The notes: generated from the sequence alone by a model not told the origin. A stretch of 57,050 nt of DNA from Nocardia seriolae NBRC 15557 (GCF_007990715.1 NZ_BJWY01000032.1:1-57050), one strand, 5' to 3'; shown: positions 36,730 through 45,602, counted from the first letter of the stretch. Numbers and translations: made by a program.

Positions 36730-37464
36730 TCAGTCCAGCAGGCGGATGTGCAGGGCCTCGCGCACGTCGGGCGTGATGCCGATTTCGGCGAGGTAGCCCT
36801 CGATGCCGCCGTACATGGTGTGCATGGACTTCGAGGCCGACTCCAGGTACTCGGGCCGCACGCCGAGCAGGTCGTCGGAGAGCTCCCGGTTCGCCTCCGC
36901 GGACATGAACGCGCGCAGGGTGGGGACGGCGTCATTGCTGAGCAGGTAGTCGGCGTAGATGTCGTCCTCGGTGACGCCGACCGCGCGCAGCAGCGTGGCC
37001 ACGGCCCAGCCGGTGCGGTCCTTGCCCGCGGCGCAGTGCACCAGCGCGGTCCCGGTCAGCACCGATTCGGCCAGCGCCCGGATGGCGGCGTGCGCCTCGG
37101 GCAGGGCGGGGAAGAGGCGGTAGACCTCGAGCATGTGGGCGGCGGCGGTGTCCTCGGCGCGCGCCTCGTGCGGCGGGGTCTCGCCCATGCGCGAGTCGAA
37201 GGGAGTGACCCTCAGGCGAACCCCGTCCGGCACCACGTCGTGGCCGATGAAGTCGATCTCGGCGAACCCTCGCAGGTCGTGCACATCGGTCACCCCGAGC
37301 TCCGCGAGCACGGCCAATCCCGCCTCGTCGACGCGGCTGAGCTGGGCCGACCGTAGTAAGACGCCGTGGCGGACAATGCGTCCGTCGGCGGTCCGGGCCC
37401 CGCCCAGGTCGCGGAAGTTGAAGGTGCCGGAGATCCGGAATTGGTCGTGGCGCGCAGAAGTCAC
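36730..37464 (-). CDS. PtpB-like tyrosine/lipid phosphatase
   Basis: A 244-residue protein with the P-loop HCAAGKDRTG (Cys144, Arg150), the actinobacterial PtpB-class signature, and an upstream SGTFNFRDLGGARTADGRIVRHGVLLRSAQL substrate-pocket segment. Relatives dephosphorylate phosphotyrosine and phosphoinositides; M. tuberculosis PtpB is secreted, but no signal is seen here. Start GTG at 37464. It is convergent with the adenylation gene and divergent from the TetR-like gene. Confidence 0.92.
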   Translation of the reverse strand: MTSARHDQFRISGTFNFRDLGGARTADGRIVRHGVLLRSAQLSRVDEAGLAVLAELGVTDVHDLRGFAEIDFIGHDVVPDGVRLRVTPFDSRMGETPPHEARAEDTAAAHMLEVYRLFPALPEAHAAIRALAESVLTGTALVHCAAGKDRTGWAVATLLRAVGVTEDDIYADYLLSNDAVPTLRAFMSAEANRELSDDLLGVRPEYLESASKSMHTMYGGIEGYLAEIGITPDVREALHIRLLD

Positions 37465-37844
37465 ACCGTCAGGTTATCGATGAGCCGCGAATGCGTCCGG
37501 GGTGTGGGCTCGCGCACACACGCTATGTTTCGCCGCACACCGGTCCCTAAAATACCGAGTGGTCCCATCAACAGCTTTACCAGGGGATCGTTCAATTTGA
37601 TCATTCCCATTCGATCGCGGCCCAGTTCCAATTAGGTAACAAAACATTCTTGCGGTACGGAACTGGCTATCAAAGCTGGTTGTCGAGCCAGAAAACGACG
37701 TACCATCGATACCCGTTGAACGGGTACGCCGGTGTACTGACCGGAAAGATCAACGCCGATCTACAGAGGTCGATACTCGAGCGCAACCCGTTGAGCGAGC
37801 CGCGCAGGCGAGGTGCGCGAGTTCTTTCGCTAAGGGAGTCGTCG
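37465..37844. other. AT-richer intergenic region
   Basis: This 380-base gap between divergent genes is clearly lower in GC than its surroundings, especially 37550-37700. It contains TTGATC, AATTAGG and AAAACATTC stretches and no convincing gene; the in-frame extension upstream of 37845 reads like noncoding sequence. It is a candidate promoter or silencer-binding region. Confidence 0.5.
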
Positions 37845-38327
37845 TTGAGCGCAAGTGGAGAAATCACCCAGGTCGGACTTCGTCCGGCCATGACCGAGGC
37901 CATCGAAAAGACGGCCGGGTCGCTCGACTTCAGCGGTAACCGTGCCCTGCGCATCCTGCTGCACGCGGGTGTCAGCACACTGTGGCCGATCTTGAAATCC
38001 TCACCGGACCGGCAGTTACGCGCCTATGAGTCCACCTTGCAGGTGCTGCGGCAGCGCTGGGAGAACCAGGCCGCCTGCGTGCCGGACCCGGTCGCCACGG
38101 CCATGTTCCGGGACATGGACGCCGATGTCACCGCCTTCCTGGAACTGTGTGCCAGCCGTTCGGGCACCCAGTGGCTGGAACCGGTGGACGCCATCGCCGC
38201 CTATCTGCTGGCCGTCATCCAGGGCATGGTGCTGCGCTGGCTCGCCGACTGCGATGACGAGATCTCGCTCGTCGTGCTCGACGACCTGGTGTCCTACCTG
38301 TCCACCAAGGCCGTCGACGTGCCCTGA
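37845..38327 (+). CDS. TetR-type ligand-binding domain without DNA-binding domain
   Basis: I place the start at the TTG at 37845 because GGGAG lies six bases upstream; it gives 160 residues. The sequence (NRALRILLHAGVSTLWPILKSSPDRQLRAYESTLQVLRQRW ... YLLAVIQGMVLRWLADCDDE) matches the helical C-terminal half of TetR regulators of the YESTxxxLR type, but no helix-turn-helix precedes it in any frame. It may be a truncated regulator or a ligand sponge. The region upstream is AT-rich, which may mark an old rearrangement. Confidence 0.65.
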   Translation: MSASGEITQVGLRPAMTEAIEKTAGSLDFSGNRALRILLHAGVSTLWPILKSSPDRQLRAYESTLQVLRQRWENQAACVPDPVATAMFRDMDADVTAFLELCASRSGTQWLEPVDAIAAYLLAVIQGMVLRWLADCDDEISLVVLDDLVSYLSTKAVDVP

Positions 38328-38385
38328 GTCCCCGCCCCGGAAACAAGTACTGGACGCGTGACCAGGTTCGTGGTCGAATGATCTG

Positions 38386-39564
38386 GTGACCGATCCGTCG
38401 CCGATCAGCGGGCTGCACGCGGCCACCGCCGACCTCGAGCCCCCCTTCGCCGCGGTCGATATGACCGCCCTGCGCGCCAATGCCGCCGACCTGGTCGGCC
38501 GCGCCCGCGGCGTGCCCATCCGGGTTGCCAGCAAATCCGTGCGCTGCCGCGCCGTGCTCGAAGAAGTGCTGGGCCCCAAGCTGACAGCTTCCGGCGGCTT
38601 CGCCGGCATCATGGGTTACTCACTGCGCGAAGCCATCTGGCTGGTGCGCGAGGGAGCCCGCGATGTGCTGCTCGGATACCCGACCGTCGACCGGCACGCG
38701 CTGGCCGAACTCGCCGCCGACCAGCTGCTGCTCGACTCCATCACGCTCATGGTCGACGACACCGACCAGCTGGATCTGATCCGGGACGCCGTCGGCAGCG
38801 AAAAGGTCGCTCCCCGTGTGTGTCTGGATGTCGATGCCTCGCTGCGCATCGGCCCGCTGCACCTGGGCGTACGCCGCTCGCCGATTCGCACCCCCGAGCA
38901 GGCCGCCCGGCTGGCCGCCGAAACCCGTTCCCGCGGTTTCCGGGTCGTGGGCCTGATGACCTACGAGGCCCAGATCGCCGGGCTGCCGGACTCCAATCCC
39001 GCTGTGCGCCTGGTGAAGAAGCTCTCGGCCGACGAGATCGGCAAGCGCCGCCGCCAGGTGCTGGCCGCGGTGCGCTCGGAGGTCGGCGAGCTGGAACTGG
39101 TCAACAGCGGCGGTACCGGATCCATCGAGGTCAGCATCTCCGACCCGGATGTCACCGAGGTGACCGCGGGCTCGGGCCTGTACCTGCCGACGCTGTTCGA
39201 CGGCTACCGCAATCTGGCCCCGCGCCCGTCCATGTACTTCGCCACCCCGGTGCTGCGCCGCCCCGCGCCGGGCATCGCCACCGTCTTCTCCGGCGGCTAC
39301 ATCGCCTCCGGCCCGGCGGGTGCCACGCGGGTCCCGAAGCCGTTGTGGCCCAGCGGTTTGAAGCTGATCGGCACCGAGGGCGCGGGCGAGGTACAGACCC
39401 CGCTGACCAATGCGGGCGGATTGCGGATCGGTGACCGCGTCTGGTTCCGGCACGCCAAGGCGGGCGAACTCTGCGAGCGATTCAACGAGGTCCACCTCGT
39501 CGACGCGGACGGCAGCCGCACCACCGTGCCGACCTACCGCGGCGAAGGCCACTGCTTCGGCTGA
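38386..39564 (+). CDS. Alanine-racemase-fold PLP enzyme (D-threonine aldolase / amino-acid deaminase-like)
   Basis: A 392-residue protein with the type III PLP fold. The Schiff-base Lys is probably Lys50 in PIRVASKSVRC, and ASGGFAGIMGYSLREAIWLV, VVGLMTYEAQIAG and ELVNSGGTGS follow the family. The C-terminal beta domain (NAGGLRIGDRVWFRHAKAGELCERFNEVHLV) is the D-threonine-aldolase-like metal-site region with an essential His/Cys pattern. Start GTG at 38386. It is convergent with the next gene by eight bases. The substrate is not predictable; D-serine/D-threonine aldolase or dehydratase activity is likely. Confidence 0.9.
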   Translation: MTDPSPISGLHAATADLEPPFAAVDMTALRANAADLVGRARGVPIRVASKSVRCRAVLEEVLGPKLTASGGFAGIMGYSLREAIWLVREGARDVLLGYPTVDRHALAELAADQLLLDSITLMVDDTDQLDLIRDAVGSEKVAPRVCLDVDASLRIGPLHLGVRRSPIRTPEQAARLAAETRSRGFRVVGLMTYEAQIAGLPDSNPAVRLVKKLSADEIGKRRRQVLAAVRSEVGELELVNSGGTGSIEVSISDPDVTEVTAGSGLYLPTLFDGYRNLAPRPSMYFATPVLRRPAPGIATVFSGGYIASGPAGATRVPKPLWPSGLKLIGTEGAGEVQTPLTNAGGLRIGDRVWFRHAKAGELCERFNEVHLVDADGSRTTVPTYRGEGHCFG

Positions 39565-39572
39565 CGGGGCGG

Positions 39573-42500
39573 TCAGACCCGATCGAGTTGCAGGACCGCG
39601 GCCAGGTCGGAGAGCTCGGCCGTGGTCGCCGGGAGGTATTCGGTCAGCAGCGGTGAGCGCACGATGATGGCCGACCACATGGCGCGCGAGATGGCGCTGG
39701 TGAGCCAGTGCCGCGACAGCAGCGCGCCGATGCCGTGCGGGGCGTTGTCGGGGGCCGAGGTGGTCATGGAGACCAGCACCACCGCGGCCTCCCGGCCCTG
39801 GAAGTGGTCGGGGGTGCCGACCAGGACGTCCTCGATCCTGGCCCGCGACAACAGGGTTCGGATGCGCGCCACCTGGGCGTGATAGGGCGCGACCACCAGG
39901 ATGTCGTGCGGGTGCAGGCGGCGGGTGAGCGCGCCGGTTTGCCAGGGCAGGCCGAGCAGGGTGCGCACCTGGCGCACGATCTCCCGTGCCTCCTCGGCGG
40001 ATTCGGTGCCGTTGCCGTGATGCTCCACCGGCACCGTGCGCACGCCGGGCGGAATGCCGTCGAGTTCCCTTGCCAGGGTGACGGTTTCATTGGAGCGCAG
40101 CCGGTTGTCGTAGCGCAGCCGCGACACCGGGCCGCACATGCGCGGATGCATGCGCCAGGTGCGGTCCAGGAAGTAGCCGTAGTCCGCGGGCAGGGTGCGG
40201 TGCGCGCCGAGCAGCCGGCCCAGCACCGATTCGGCGATGGGTTCGGGATGCGCGCCGCGGCCCGCGGGCGGAGTGGGATCGCCGACCAGCAGCAGGTTGC
40301 GGGCGGCCACCGCCACCGCCATCGCCTCGGCCAGCGGGAACTTTCCGGCATCCACGATGACCAGCAGGTCCAGGCTGCCACGGGCGATGCGGTCGGGATC
40401 GGTGAAGTCGGTCGAAAGTCCGCCCACCACACAGCCGTTCACCGCATTGTCGAGGAAACGCGGATACCGAGACGCCTCGATGGGCAGCCACTCCGGGGCC
40501 ACCGACCGGGTGTCGGCCTTGGCCACCAGCTCCGGCAGCACGCCCACCTGCACCACCGCGTCCAGGACGTGCTCGACCACCTGGTGCGAGCGCGCTACCA
40601 CGCCGACGCGCCACTTGTAGCGCGTGACAAGCCTTTCCACCGCGCGGGCGGTGGTGTCGGTCTTGCCGGTGCCGGGCGGGCCCTGCACGGCCACATAGGA
40701 ATCGGCGAGATCCAACACGGCCGCGGTGACCGCGGCGGCGTGATCACCGAACACCTCGGGCAGGGCCGCGCCGGAGCGCAGCCGGGGCGGGCGGCGGCAC
40801 AGGATGTCGAATACCGCGGTCTCGGGCACCTGCGGCAGGGTCACCAGCAGCTGATGCGCGGTGTCCTCCAAGGCTTCCGACAGCTGGATGTCGTGGCCGG
40901 GCGGGCACGGCGCGATGGCGGTGGGCAGCTCGTCGTAGGGTTCGCAGCCCTCGGGCAGCATTTCGACGACGCGCACGACATCCTCGAAACTGGTGTCCAG
41001 GGCGCAGCCGAGCACGGTGGCGTGCGCCAGCGCCCGGATGCCCGGGGCCGCGCTCATGCCGGGCGCGGGGCGGTCGTACAGCGTGAGCACCGCAGTACCC
41101 GGCGGCGGTGCGTTGCCGGTGCCGAGCCGCCCGGTCAACGTCAGATAGCGCCGCATGGGAAGCTGCCCCGTGCTGTGCCAGTCGGTATCCACCGATCCCG
41201 AGTCCGCGACGAGAACCCCTGCGGTATCGGCCCATTCGGCCACCGGATGATCGAGCCGATCATCGTGCGCCCACCGCAGCGGCCGCCGCTCGCGCCGGTG
41301 ATACCCCAGCGCCGCGGCCGCCAGCCCGGCCGCCTCCTGCGCTTCGCCGCGCTGCTCGCCGTCGCTCTCCGCGAATTCCCGTAGCGCCGCCTCGATTTCG
41401 TCCGGCCCGGTCTCCGCGTAGTCGTACGCCCACCGCCGGCTCGGCCGCACCTGGTGCTCGGCCGCCAGTTCCAGCAGCCAATCCCGCAGCCGCAGTACGG
41501 CTTCCGCCCCGCCGTCGTTCTCCTCCTGATTGGGCGGCAGCTGATGCAGGTCGTAGGACCGCTCACCCACGACCAGCGCGGCCCGCACCACCGGATACAG
41601 ATCCACCAGGGCGGGCAGCAGTTCGGCCACCACATCCTCCCCCTCGGAATCCCGTTCCCCGATCCCGTGCAACAGCCCGCGCAGATCGCCCCGGTAATGA
41701 TGGATCCGCAACTCCGGGCACTCGCGCTCGCACTCCATGAGGAACCCCAGCAGCGCATCCGCGTCATCCCGCCGCCGCGCAACCGGCCCGCGGCCCGCCA
41801 CGCGAACAACGAAGGTGCGCTCCGATTTCGGAGCCGCCGGCGCGGCCACGAACCCCAGCGCGACCGTGCTCACGCCCGGCATCGGCCCCGGCGCGTCCAT
41901 CGCGATCGTGGTGCGACCCTGCGATCGGGCGAACCGACCGGTGGTGAGCTCCCCGGAGTCGGCGGGCGGCTGCGCCGCGGCGGCCGCAGGCCCGTTCACC
42001 GGTGCGAGCCCGGCCGTGGTCGCGGGCGCCGCACCGCGACCAGGGTCCGAATGGAACTCGTCCCGGTCTGAAGGGTCTTGTGCTCCGGCCGATCGGGTTG
42101 TCCCGTCGGCGATTTCATGCGCCGCAGTGGCGGGTGCGAGCCCCGATGCGGCGAGCGCGGGGACCGATGTGGCCGATCCGGGGACCGATGGGGTGGGTGT
42201 ATGAGCCGGTTCGGCAGGGGTGGCGGCGCGGTGCGGGTATTCGGCCGCCATTCGGATGGTCACCACCAGATCGCCTGTGGTGTAGGCGATTCCGGAGGGG
42301 GCGCGGGTGCAGCCGGGGGCGTCGGGGGCCGGGGCCGGGGTGACGCTGACGAAGAGGTCGCCGCGGGTGGGGGTGGGGAGGGCGGCCAGGGCGGTCGGGT
42401 CGATGAGGGCGTGGACCGGGCGGCCGGTGCGCTCGCGCAGGATCTGGACCTCGGCCTGGCGGCGCAGGGTGGTGAGGGTGGCGGCGGGGATGCCGGTGAC

Positions 42501-43340
42501 CGCGGCGTCGGCGACGGCCAGGCGGTCGAGGGTGGTGATGCCGGCGTCGCGTAGGTGGGCGCGGGTGGCGGGACGCATGCCCGCCACCAGCAGTAGGTCG
42601 CGGCGGGTCTCGAGTTCGGCGGTGCAGGTGGGGCAGCGGCCGCAGGCCAGGAAGCGCCGGTCGCCCCACTGCACGGGGAGCAGTTCGCCCAGTTTGGCGT
42701 CGACGATCAGGTTCAGCCGGGCGCGCCGGGCCTGGTACACCACCGCCATATCGGCGAGCGTGTGGGTGACCGCGAACCCGTCCTCCCACACCCGCGCCTG
42801 CGGGGATACGCGGAATCCGTTGCCGCGTAAGGCCTCCGCGGCCGCGGCCAGTCCCAGCAGGGTGGTGACGCCGCCGCGCCGCCCGGCCACCCCGGCCACG
42901 ATGTAGTCGTGCCCCTCGGGTGCGTGATCGCGCAGCAGGAATTCGCAGCGGGCCACGAAGTCGTCGTCGAACACCACGCCGCCCGCGACCGCCTCGGCAT
43001 CCGCGCGCAGCGCGGTCAGGGTCTGCGCGTGGGCGTCGCTTAGTCCGGTCAGGGCGCGCTCGCGCAGTTCCTCGGAGACAACCGCGGCGCTTTCGAGGGC
43101 GTGGGCGGCGGGCCCGGATAGGCGGACGCGGGTGACAGCCGGGCCGTAGCGGTCGCGCAGATCGGCCAGGCGGTGCTCGACGGCCGGATCGGGGGTGCGG
43201 GTCAGCGCGCCGGGTGACTGGACGTCGACCGGCGCCACCAGTCCCAGTTCGGCGTCGAGCGCGCGCAGCAGCGCGAACTCACAGCGCGCCGCCGTCACCA
43301 GGTCACCGGTGCTGCACACGACACGATCACCGAACAGCAT
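39573..43340 (-). CDS. RecB-like nuclease / DNA2-NAM7-like helicase fusion (TM0106 family), motifs degenerate
   Basis: A 1255-residue protein from the ATG at 43340 (AGGAGG ten bases upstream). The N-terminal TM0106/RecB-like half has a Cys at about 18 and CGRCPTC near 228, resembling a Cas4/AddB-type cysteine cluster. An Ala/Pro-rich linker covers about 400-500. The C-terminal SF1 helicase half has Walker A QGPPGTGKT (about 886-893), motif II VIVDAGKF (about 993), LLLVGDP, TPDHFQGREAAVVLVSM and SAISRAMWSA. Motif II reads VD for the expected DE, and the RecB D...DxK pattern is not evident. A similar large gene lies near kgd and deaD in M. tuberculosis (Rv1251c, from memory). Likely DNA-related, possibly a pseudoenzyme. 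Confidence 0.85.
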   Translation of the reverse strand: MLFGDRVVCSTGDLVTAARCEFALLRALDAELGLVAPVDVQSPGALTRTPDPAVEHRLADLRDRYGPAVTRVRLSGPAAHALESAAVVSEELRERALTGLSDAHAQTLTALRADAEAVAGGVVFDDDFVARCEFLLRDHAPEGHDYIVAGVAGRRGGVTTLLGLAAAAEALRGNGFRVSPQARVWEDGFAVTHTLADMAVVYQARRARLNLIVDAKLGELLPVQWGDRRFLACGRCPTCTAELETRRDLLLVAGMRPATRAHLRDAGITTLDRLAVADAAVTGIPAATLTTLRRQAEVQILRERTGRPVHALIDPTALAALPTPTRGDLFVSVTPAPAPDAPGCTRAPSGIAYTTGDLVVTIRMAAEYPHRAATPAEPAHTPTPSVPGSATSVPALAASGLAPATAAHEIADGTTRSAGAQDPSDRDEFHSDPGRGAAPATTAGLAPVNGPAAAAAQPPADSGELTTGRFARSQGRTTIAMDAPGPMPGVSTVALGFVAAPAAPKSERTFVVRVAGRGPVARRRDDADALLGFLMECERECPELRIHHYRGDLRGLLHGIGERDSEGEDVVAELLPALVDLYPVVRAALVVGERSYDLHQLPPNQEENDGGAEAVLRLRDWLLELAAEHQVRPSRRWAYDYAETGPDEIEAALREFAESDGEQRGEAQEAAGLAAAALGYHRRERRPLRWAHDDRLDHPVAEWADTAGVLVADSGSVDTDWHSTGQLPMRRYLTLTGRLGTGNAPPPGTAVLTLYDRPAPGMSAAPGIRALAHATVLGCALDTSFEDVVRVVEMLPEGCEPYDELPTAIAPCPPGHDIQLSEALEDTAHQLLVTLPQVPETAVFDILCRRPPRLRSGAALPEVFGDHAAAVTAAVLDLADSYVAVQGPPGTGKTDTTARAVERLVTRYKWRVGVVARSHQVVEHVLDAVVQVGVLPELVAKADTRSVAPEWLPIEASRYPRFLDNAVNGCVVGGLSTDFTDPDRIARGSLDLLVIVDAGKFPLAEAMAVAVAARNLLLVGDPTPPAGRGAHPEPIAESVLGRLLGAHRTLPADYGYFLDRTWRMHPRMCGPVSRLRYDNRLRSNETVTLARELDGIPPGVRTVPVEHHGNGTESAEEAREIVRQVRTLLGLPWQTGALTRRLHPHDILVVAPYHAQVARIRTLLSRARIEDVLVGTPDHFQGREAAVVLVSMTTSAPDNAPHGIGALLSRHWLTSAISRAMWSAIIVRSPLLTEYLPATTAELSDLAAVLQLDRV

Positions 43341-43407
43341 CAATCGCGGCCCTCCTGTGCCTCTCCTCCGCCGACACCCGCACCCGGCCGGGGCGTGATC
43401 ACGTGGC

Positions 43408-43605
43408 CGAGTCGCGCCATAGCGTCGAGTCGCGCCATAGCGTCGAGTCGCGCCATAGCGTCGAGTCGCGCCATAGCGTCGAGTCGCGCCATAGCGTCGA
43501 GTCGCGCCATAGCGTCGAGTCGCGCCATAGCGTCGAGTCGCGCCATAGCGTCGAGTCGCGCCATAGCGTCGAGTCGCGCCATAGCGTCGAGTCGCGCCAT
43601 AGCGT
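43408..43605. repeat. Eleven 18-bp tandem repeats upstream of RecB/DNA2-like gene
   Basis: The unit CGAGTCGCGCCATAGCGT is repeated exactly 11 times without spacers. On the minus strand each unit contains ATG and codes M-A-R-L-D-A; an 86-codon frame (43600 to 43340) reads ten MARLDA, then MARLGHVITPRPG..., and stops with TGATG overlapping the next gene's start codon. No ribosome site precedes any of the ATGs. It could be a VNTR, a protein-binding array or a coupled leader peptide. Confidence 0.95.
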
Positions 43606-43955
43606 AATGACTGCGGGCGGTGTGATGTGCCGCCAGGTACGCCCCGCGCGCCGCGCCCGGCCCGCCCGTACCCCGCCCACGTCAGCGCCGGTTTGCGGGC
43701 GATGTTGGGAGACAACGCGACTCGCGCGCGCCCCCGCCCCGCCCGCCGCCCCCACGGCCGGTCGCACCTCAGAAATCACGTCCCGACCCCGGCGTGTCGC
43801 CAAACGAATCGCGGCGCGGCGCGAAGTCCTCGGCAACCACGCGTACCGCCGGCCGCACCCCTCGCGGCGCGGTCGTCCGGGGCCGTTGCTCATTACTCGC
43901 CAGTCGCCTGATCGGAGCACCCCCACGGCGGCTCCGGGTCTGTCACAATCTGCCG
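43606..43955. other. C-rich intergenic region, no gene seen
   Basis: The 350 bases between the 18-bp array and the lipase gene are CG-rich and proline/arginine-rich in every frame. I find no motif, RNA or ribosome site that would support a gene; it should hold the divergent promoters. Confidence 0.5.
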
Positions 43956-44678
43956 ATGCTCTACCTCGCGGGCGCTCGCGGCCGCCTTCACTACCGACGA
44001 TGGCAGCTCGACAATGCACAGGCCGTCCTGGCTCTCCTACCCGGAATCGGCCAGCACAGCGCGCACTATCACCGATTCGCCCGGGCGCTGGCCGCCGACG
44101 GCATCGAACTCTGGGCCCTGGACACCTCCGGGCACGGTCTCAGCGAAGGGGACCCGGAGCGGCCGGGCACCATCTACGAATTGGCCGATGACGCCCGATT
44201 GTTCCTGGATCGAGTGCGCGCGCAGTCGAATTCCACGCCCTTCCTGATGGGTCACTCGCTGGGCGCGGCCACCACGCTGGCCGTGCTGCGGGAATCCGCA
44301 CCGGGCGAGTATCCGGGCCTGGTGCTGTCCGGCACGCCCAAGGCGGTGCTCGAGGGCAGGTCCCCGAAGTCCGCGCGCGGGGCCGCCGGCTCGAATCGGG
44401 CTCGCGTACATGCCGGACCGCGCTCGCGCGCCGCCCTGGCGACCGAGCGGGAGTCGGATTGGCCGGGCCCGCGGCTGCCTGAGGGCCTGCCGGTCCTGAT
44501 CGTGCACGGCGCGGACGACCGCCGCGCCCCGGTCGACCCGGTCCGGGACTGGTCCGACCGCGTCGGCGCGCGCTTCCACACCTTCCCGAACGCCGGGCAC
44601 GACCTGTTGCACGAGCCGGTGCATGCCGAGGTCACCACCCAGATCGTCGAATTCGTGCACGCCCGCTCCCTGGTCTGA
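43956..44678 (+). CDS. Alpha/beta hydrolase, monoacylglycerol-lipase-like, compact lid
   Basis: A 240-residue protein from the ATG at 43956. LPGIGQHSAHY (oxyanion side), WALDTSGHGLSEGD, the nucleophile GHSLGAA (about residues 101-107), the acid in VHGADDRRAPVD and the His of NAGHDLLHEPV fit serine hydrolases of the MGL class. The usual cap domain of about 70 residues is reduced to a basic Arg/Ser-rich stretch (SPKSARGAAGSNRARVHAG). No signal peptide. Substrates are probably short or medium acylglycerols. Confidence 0.87.
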   Translation: MLYLAGARGRLHYRRWQLDNAQAVLALLPGIGQHSAHYHRFARALAADGIELWALDTSGHGLSEGDPERPGTIYELADDARLFLDRVRAQSNSTPFLMGHSLGAATTLAVLRESAPGEYPGLVLSGTPKAVLEGRSPKSARGAAGSNRARVHAGPRSRAALATERESDWPGPRLPEGLPVLIVHGADDRRAPVDPVRDWSDRVGARFHTFPNAGHDLLHEPVHAEVTTQIVEFVHARSLV

Positions 44679-44747
44679 TCCCGCTGTGCGCCGATCCGGC
44701 GCGGCGGCACCGCAATGGCGTCACCGAGGTTCAGCGATCCGCATCGT

Positions 44748-45419
44748 TCACCGATCCGGATCGCGGGAATCGGTTTCGTCGGCATCGCGGGAGGTGGTGG
44801 GCCGCAGCAACTCCACCACTTCCGCGTCGGTGAGCTGATGGAAATCCCGGTACGCGCCACCGACTCCGCCGAGTGAGCGCGGCACCAGCGGGCACACCAC
44901 CTCGTCGGCGAGGGCTCGAATCCGCCGCAGCGCCTCGACCGAGGACACCGGCACCGCGACCACCGTCCGGCGCGGCTCGTGCAGGGCGGCGATCTCGCAC
45001 CCGGCGGCCACGGTCGCGCCGGTGGCCATGCCGTCGTCCACGATCACCACGGTCCGGTCCTTCAGCGGGATCGGCGGCCGCACCCGCAGCACCCGCCGCC
45101 GGCGCTCGAGTTCGGCCCGTTCCAGGTGCTCGATCTCCGCTAGCTGGTCGGCCGTCACCCCGGTGTGCCGCATGACGTCGTAGTTGAGCACCCGCACGCC
45201 GTCCTCGCCGATGGCGCCCATGGCCAGCTCCGGCTGCCAGGGCACGCCGAGCTTGCGGACCAGCAGGATGTCCAGGTCCCCGCCGATGACCTCGCGCACC
45301 GCCACGGCCACCGGAACCCCGCCCCGGGGCAGCCCCAGCACCAACGGATCCGCCGCCCGCAGGTGCTCGAGAACCGCACCCAGCGCGCGCCCGGCGGCCC
45401 CCCGATCCGGATAGATCAT
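44748..45419 (-). CDS. Phosphoribosyltransferase-fold protein
   Basis: A 223-residue protein from the ATG at 45419. It has VLGLPRGGVPVA (39-50 region), ILLVRKLGVPWQPELAMGAI and the PRPP loop VVIVDDGMATGAT, the ComF/putative PRTase type found in many actinobacteria near stress and heat-shock genes. The reaction is unknown. The frame could extend through the upstream repeat to 45524 (MERGSEAEERREG...), but that part is repeat-derived, not conserved protein. Hairpin copy B lies in its 5' region. Confidence 0.9.
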   Translation of the reverse strand: MIYPDRGAAGRALGAVLEHLRAADPLVLGLPRGGVPVAVAVREVIGGDLDILLVRKLGVPWQPELAMGAIGEDGVRVLNYDVMRHTGVTADQLAEIEHLERAELERRRRVLRVRPPIPLKDRTVVIVDDGMATGATVAAGCEIAALHEPRRTVVAVPVSSVEALRRIRALADEVVCPLVPRSLGGVGGAYRDFHQLTDAEVVELLRPTTSRDADETDSRDPDR

Positions 45420-45429
45420 TGCTCTGCCT

Positions 45430-45590
45430 ATTTTGCCCCTTCGCTCCGCTCCGGGGCGGGTTCGCGGCCCCGAAGTCTCGATTCTTCCCTCCCTCCGCTC
45501 CTCCGCTTCGCTCCCCCGCTCCAAGGCGGAGGTCTATCAAGCCGCAGTCCAGAATCGAGCGCTCCGCCTCCCCGCGCTTGGCCGCGAACC
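45430..45590 (-). repeat. Hairpin element copy B in the 5' region of the phosphoribosyltransferase gene
   Basis: The first about 95 plus-strand bases (ATTTTGCCC ... CCCGCTCCA) closely match copy A. On the minus strand GGTTCGCGGCC and CTCGATTCT pair with AGAATCGAG and GGCCGCGAACC. Compared with A, about 20 bases are inserted between the two 5' stem segments, and the loop is longer. It ends 11 bases before the start codon of the phosphoribosyltransferase gene. Confidence 0.85.
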
Positions 45591-45602
45591 TTTGGGCCGG
45601 TG

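Noticed and set aside
43408..43605. CRISPR array
   Set aside because: The 18-bp units are directly adjacent with no spacers and there are no cas genes.
43627..43911. Possible 94-residue plus-strand protein upstream of the lipase
   Set aside because: Only Pro/Arg/Ala-rich low complexity and no ribosome site.
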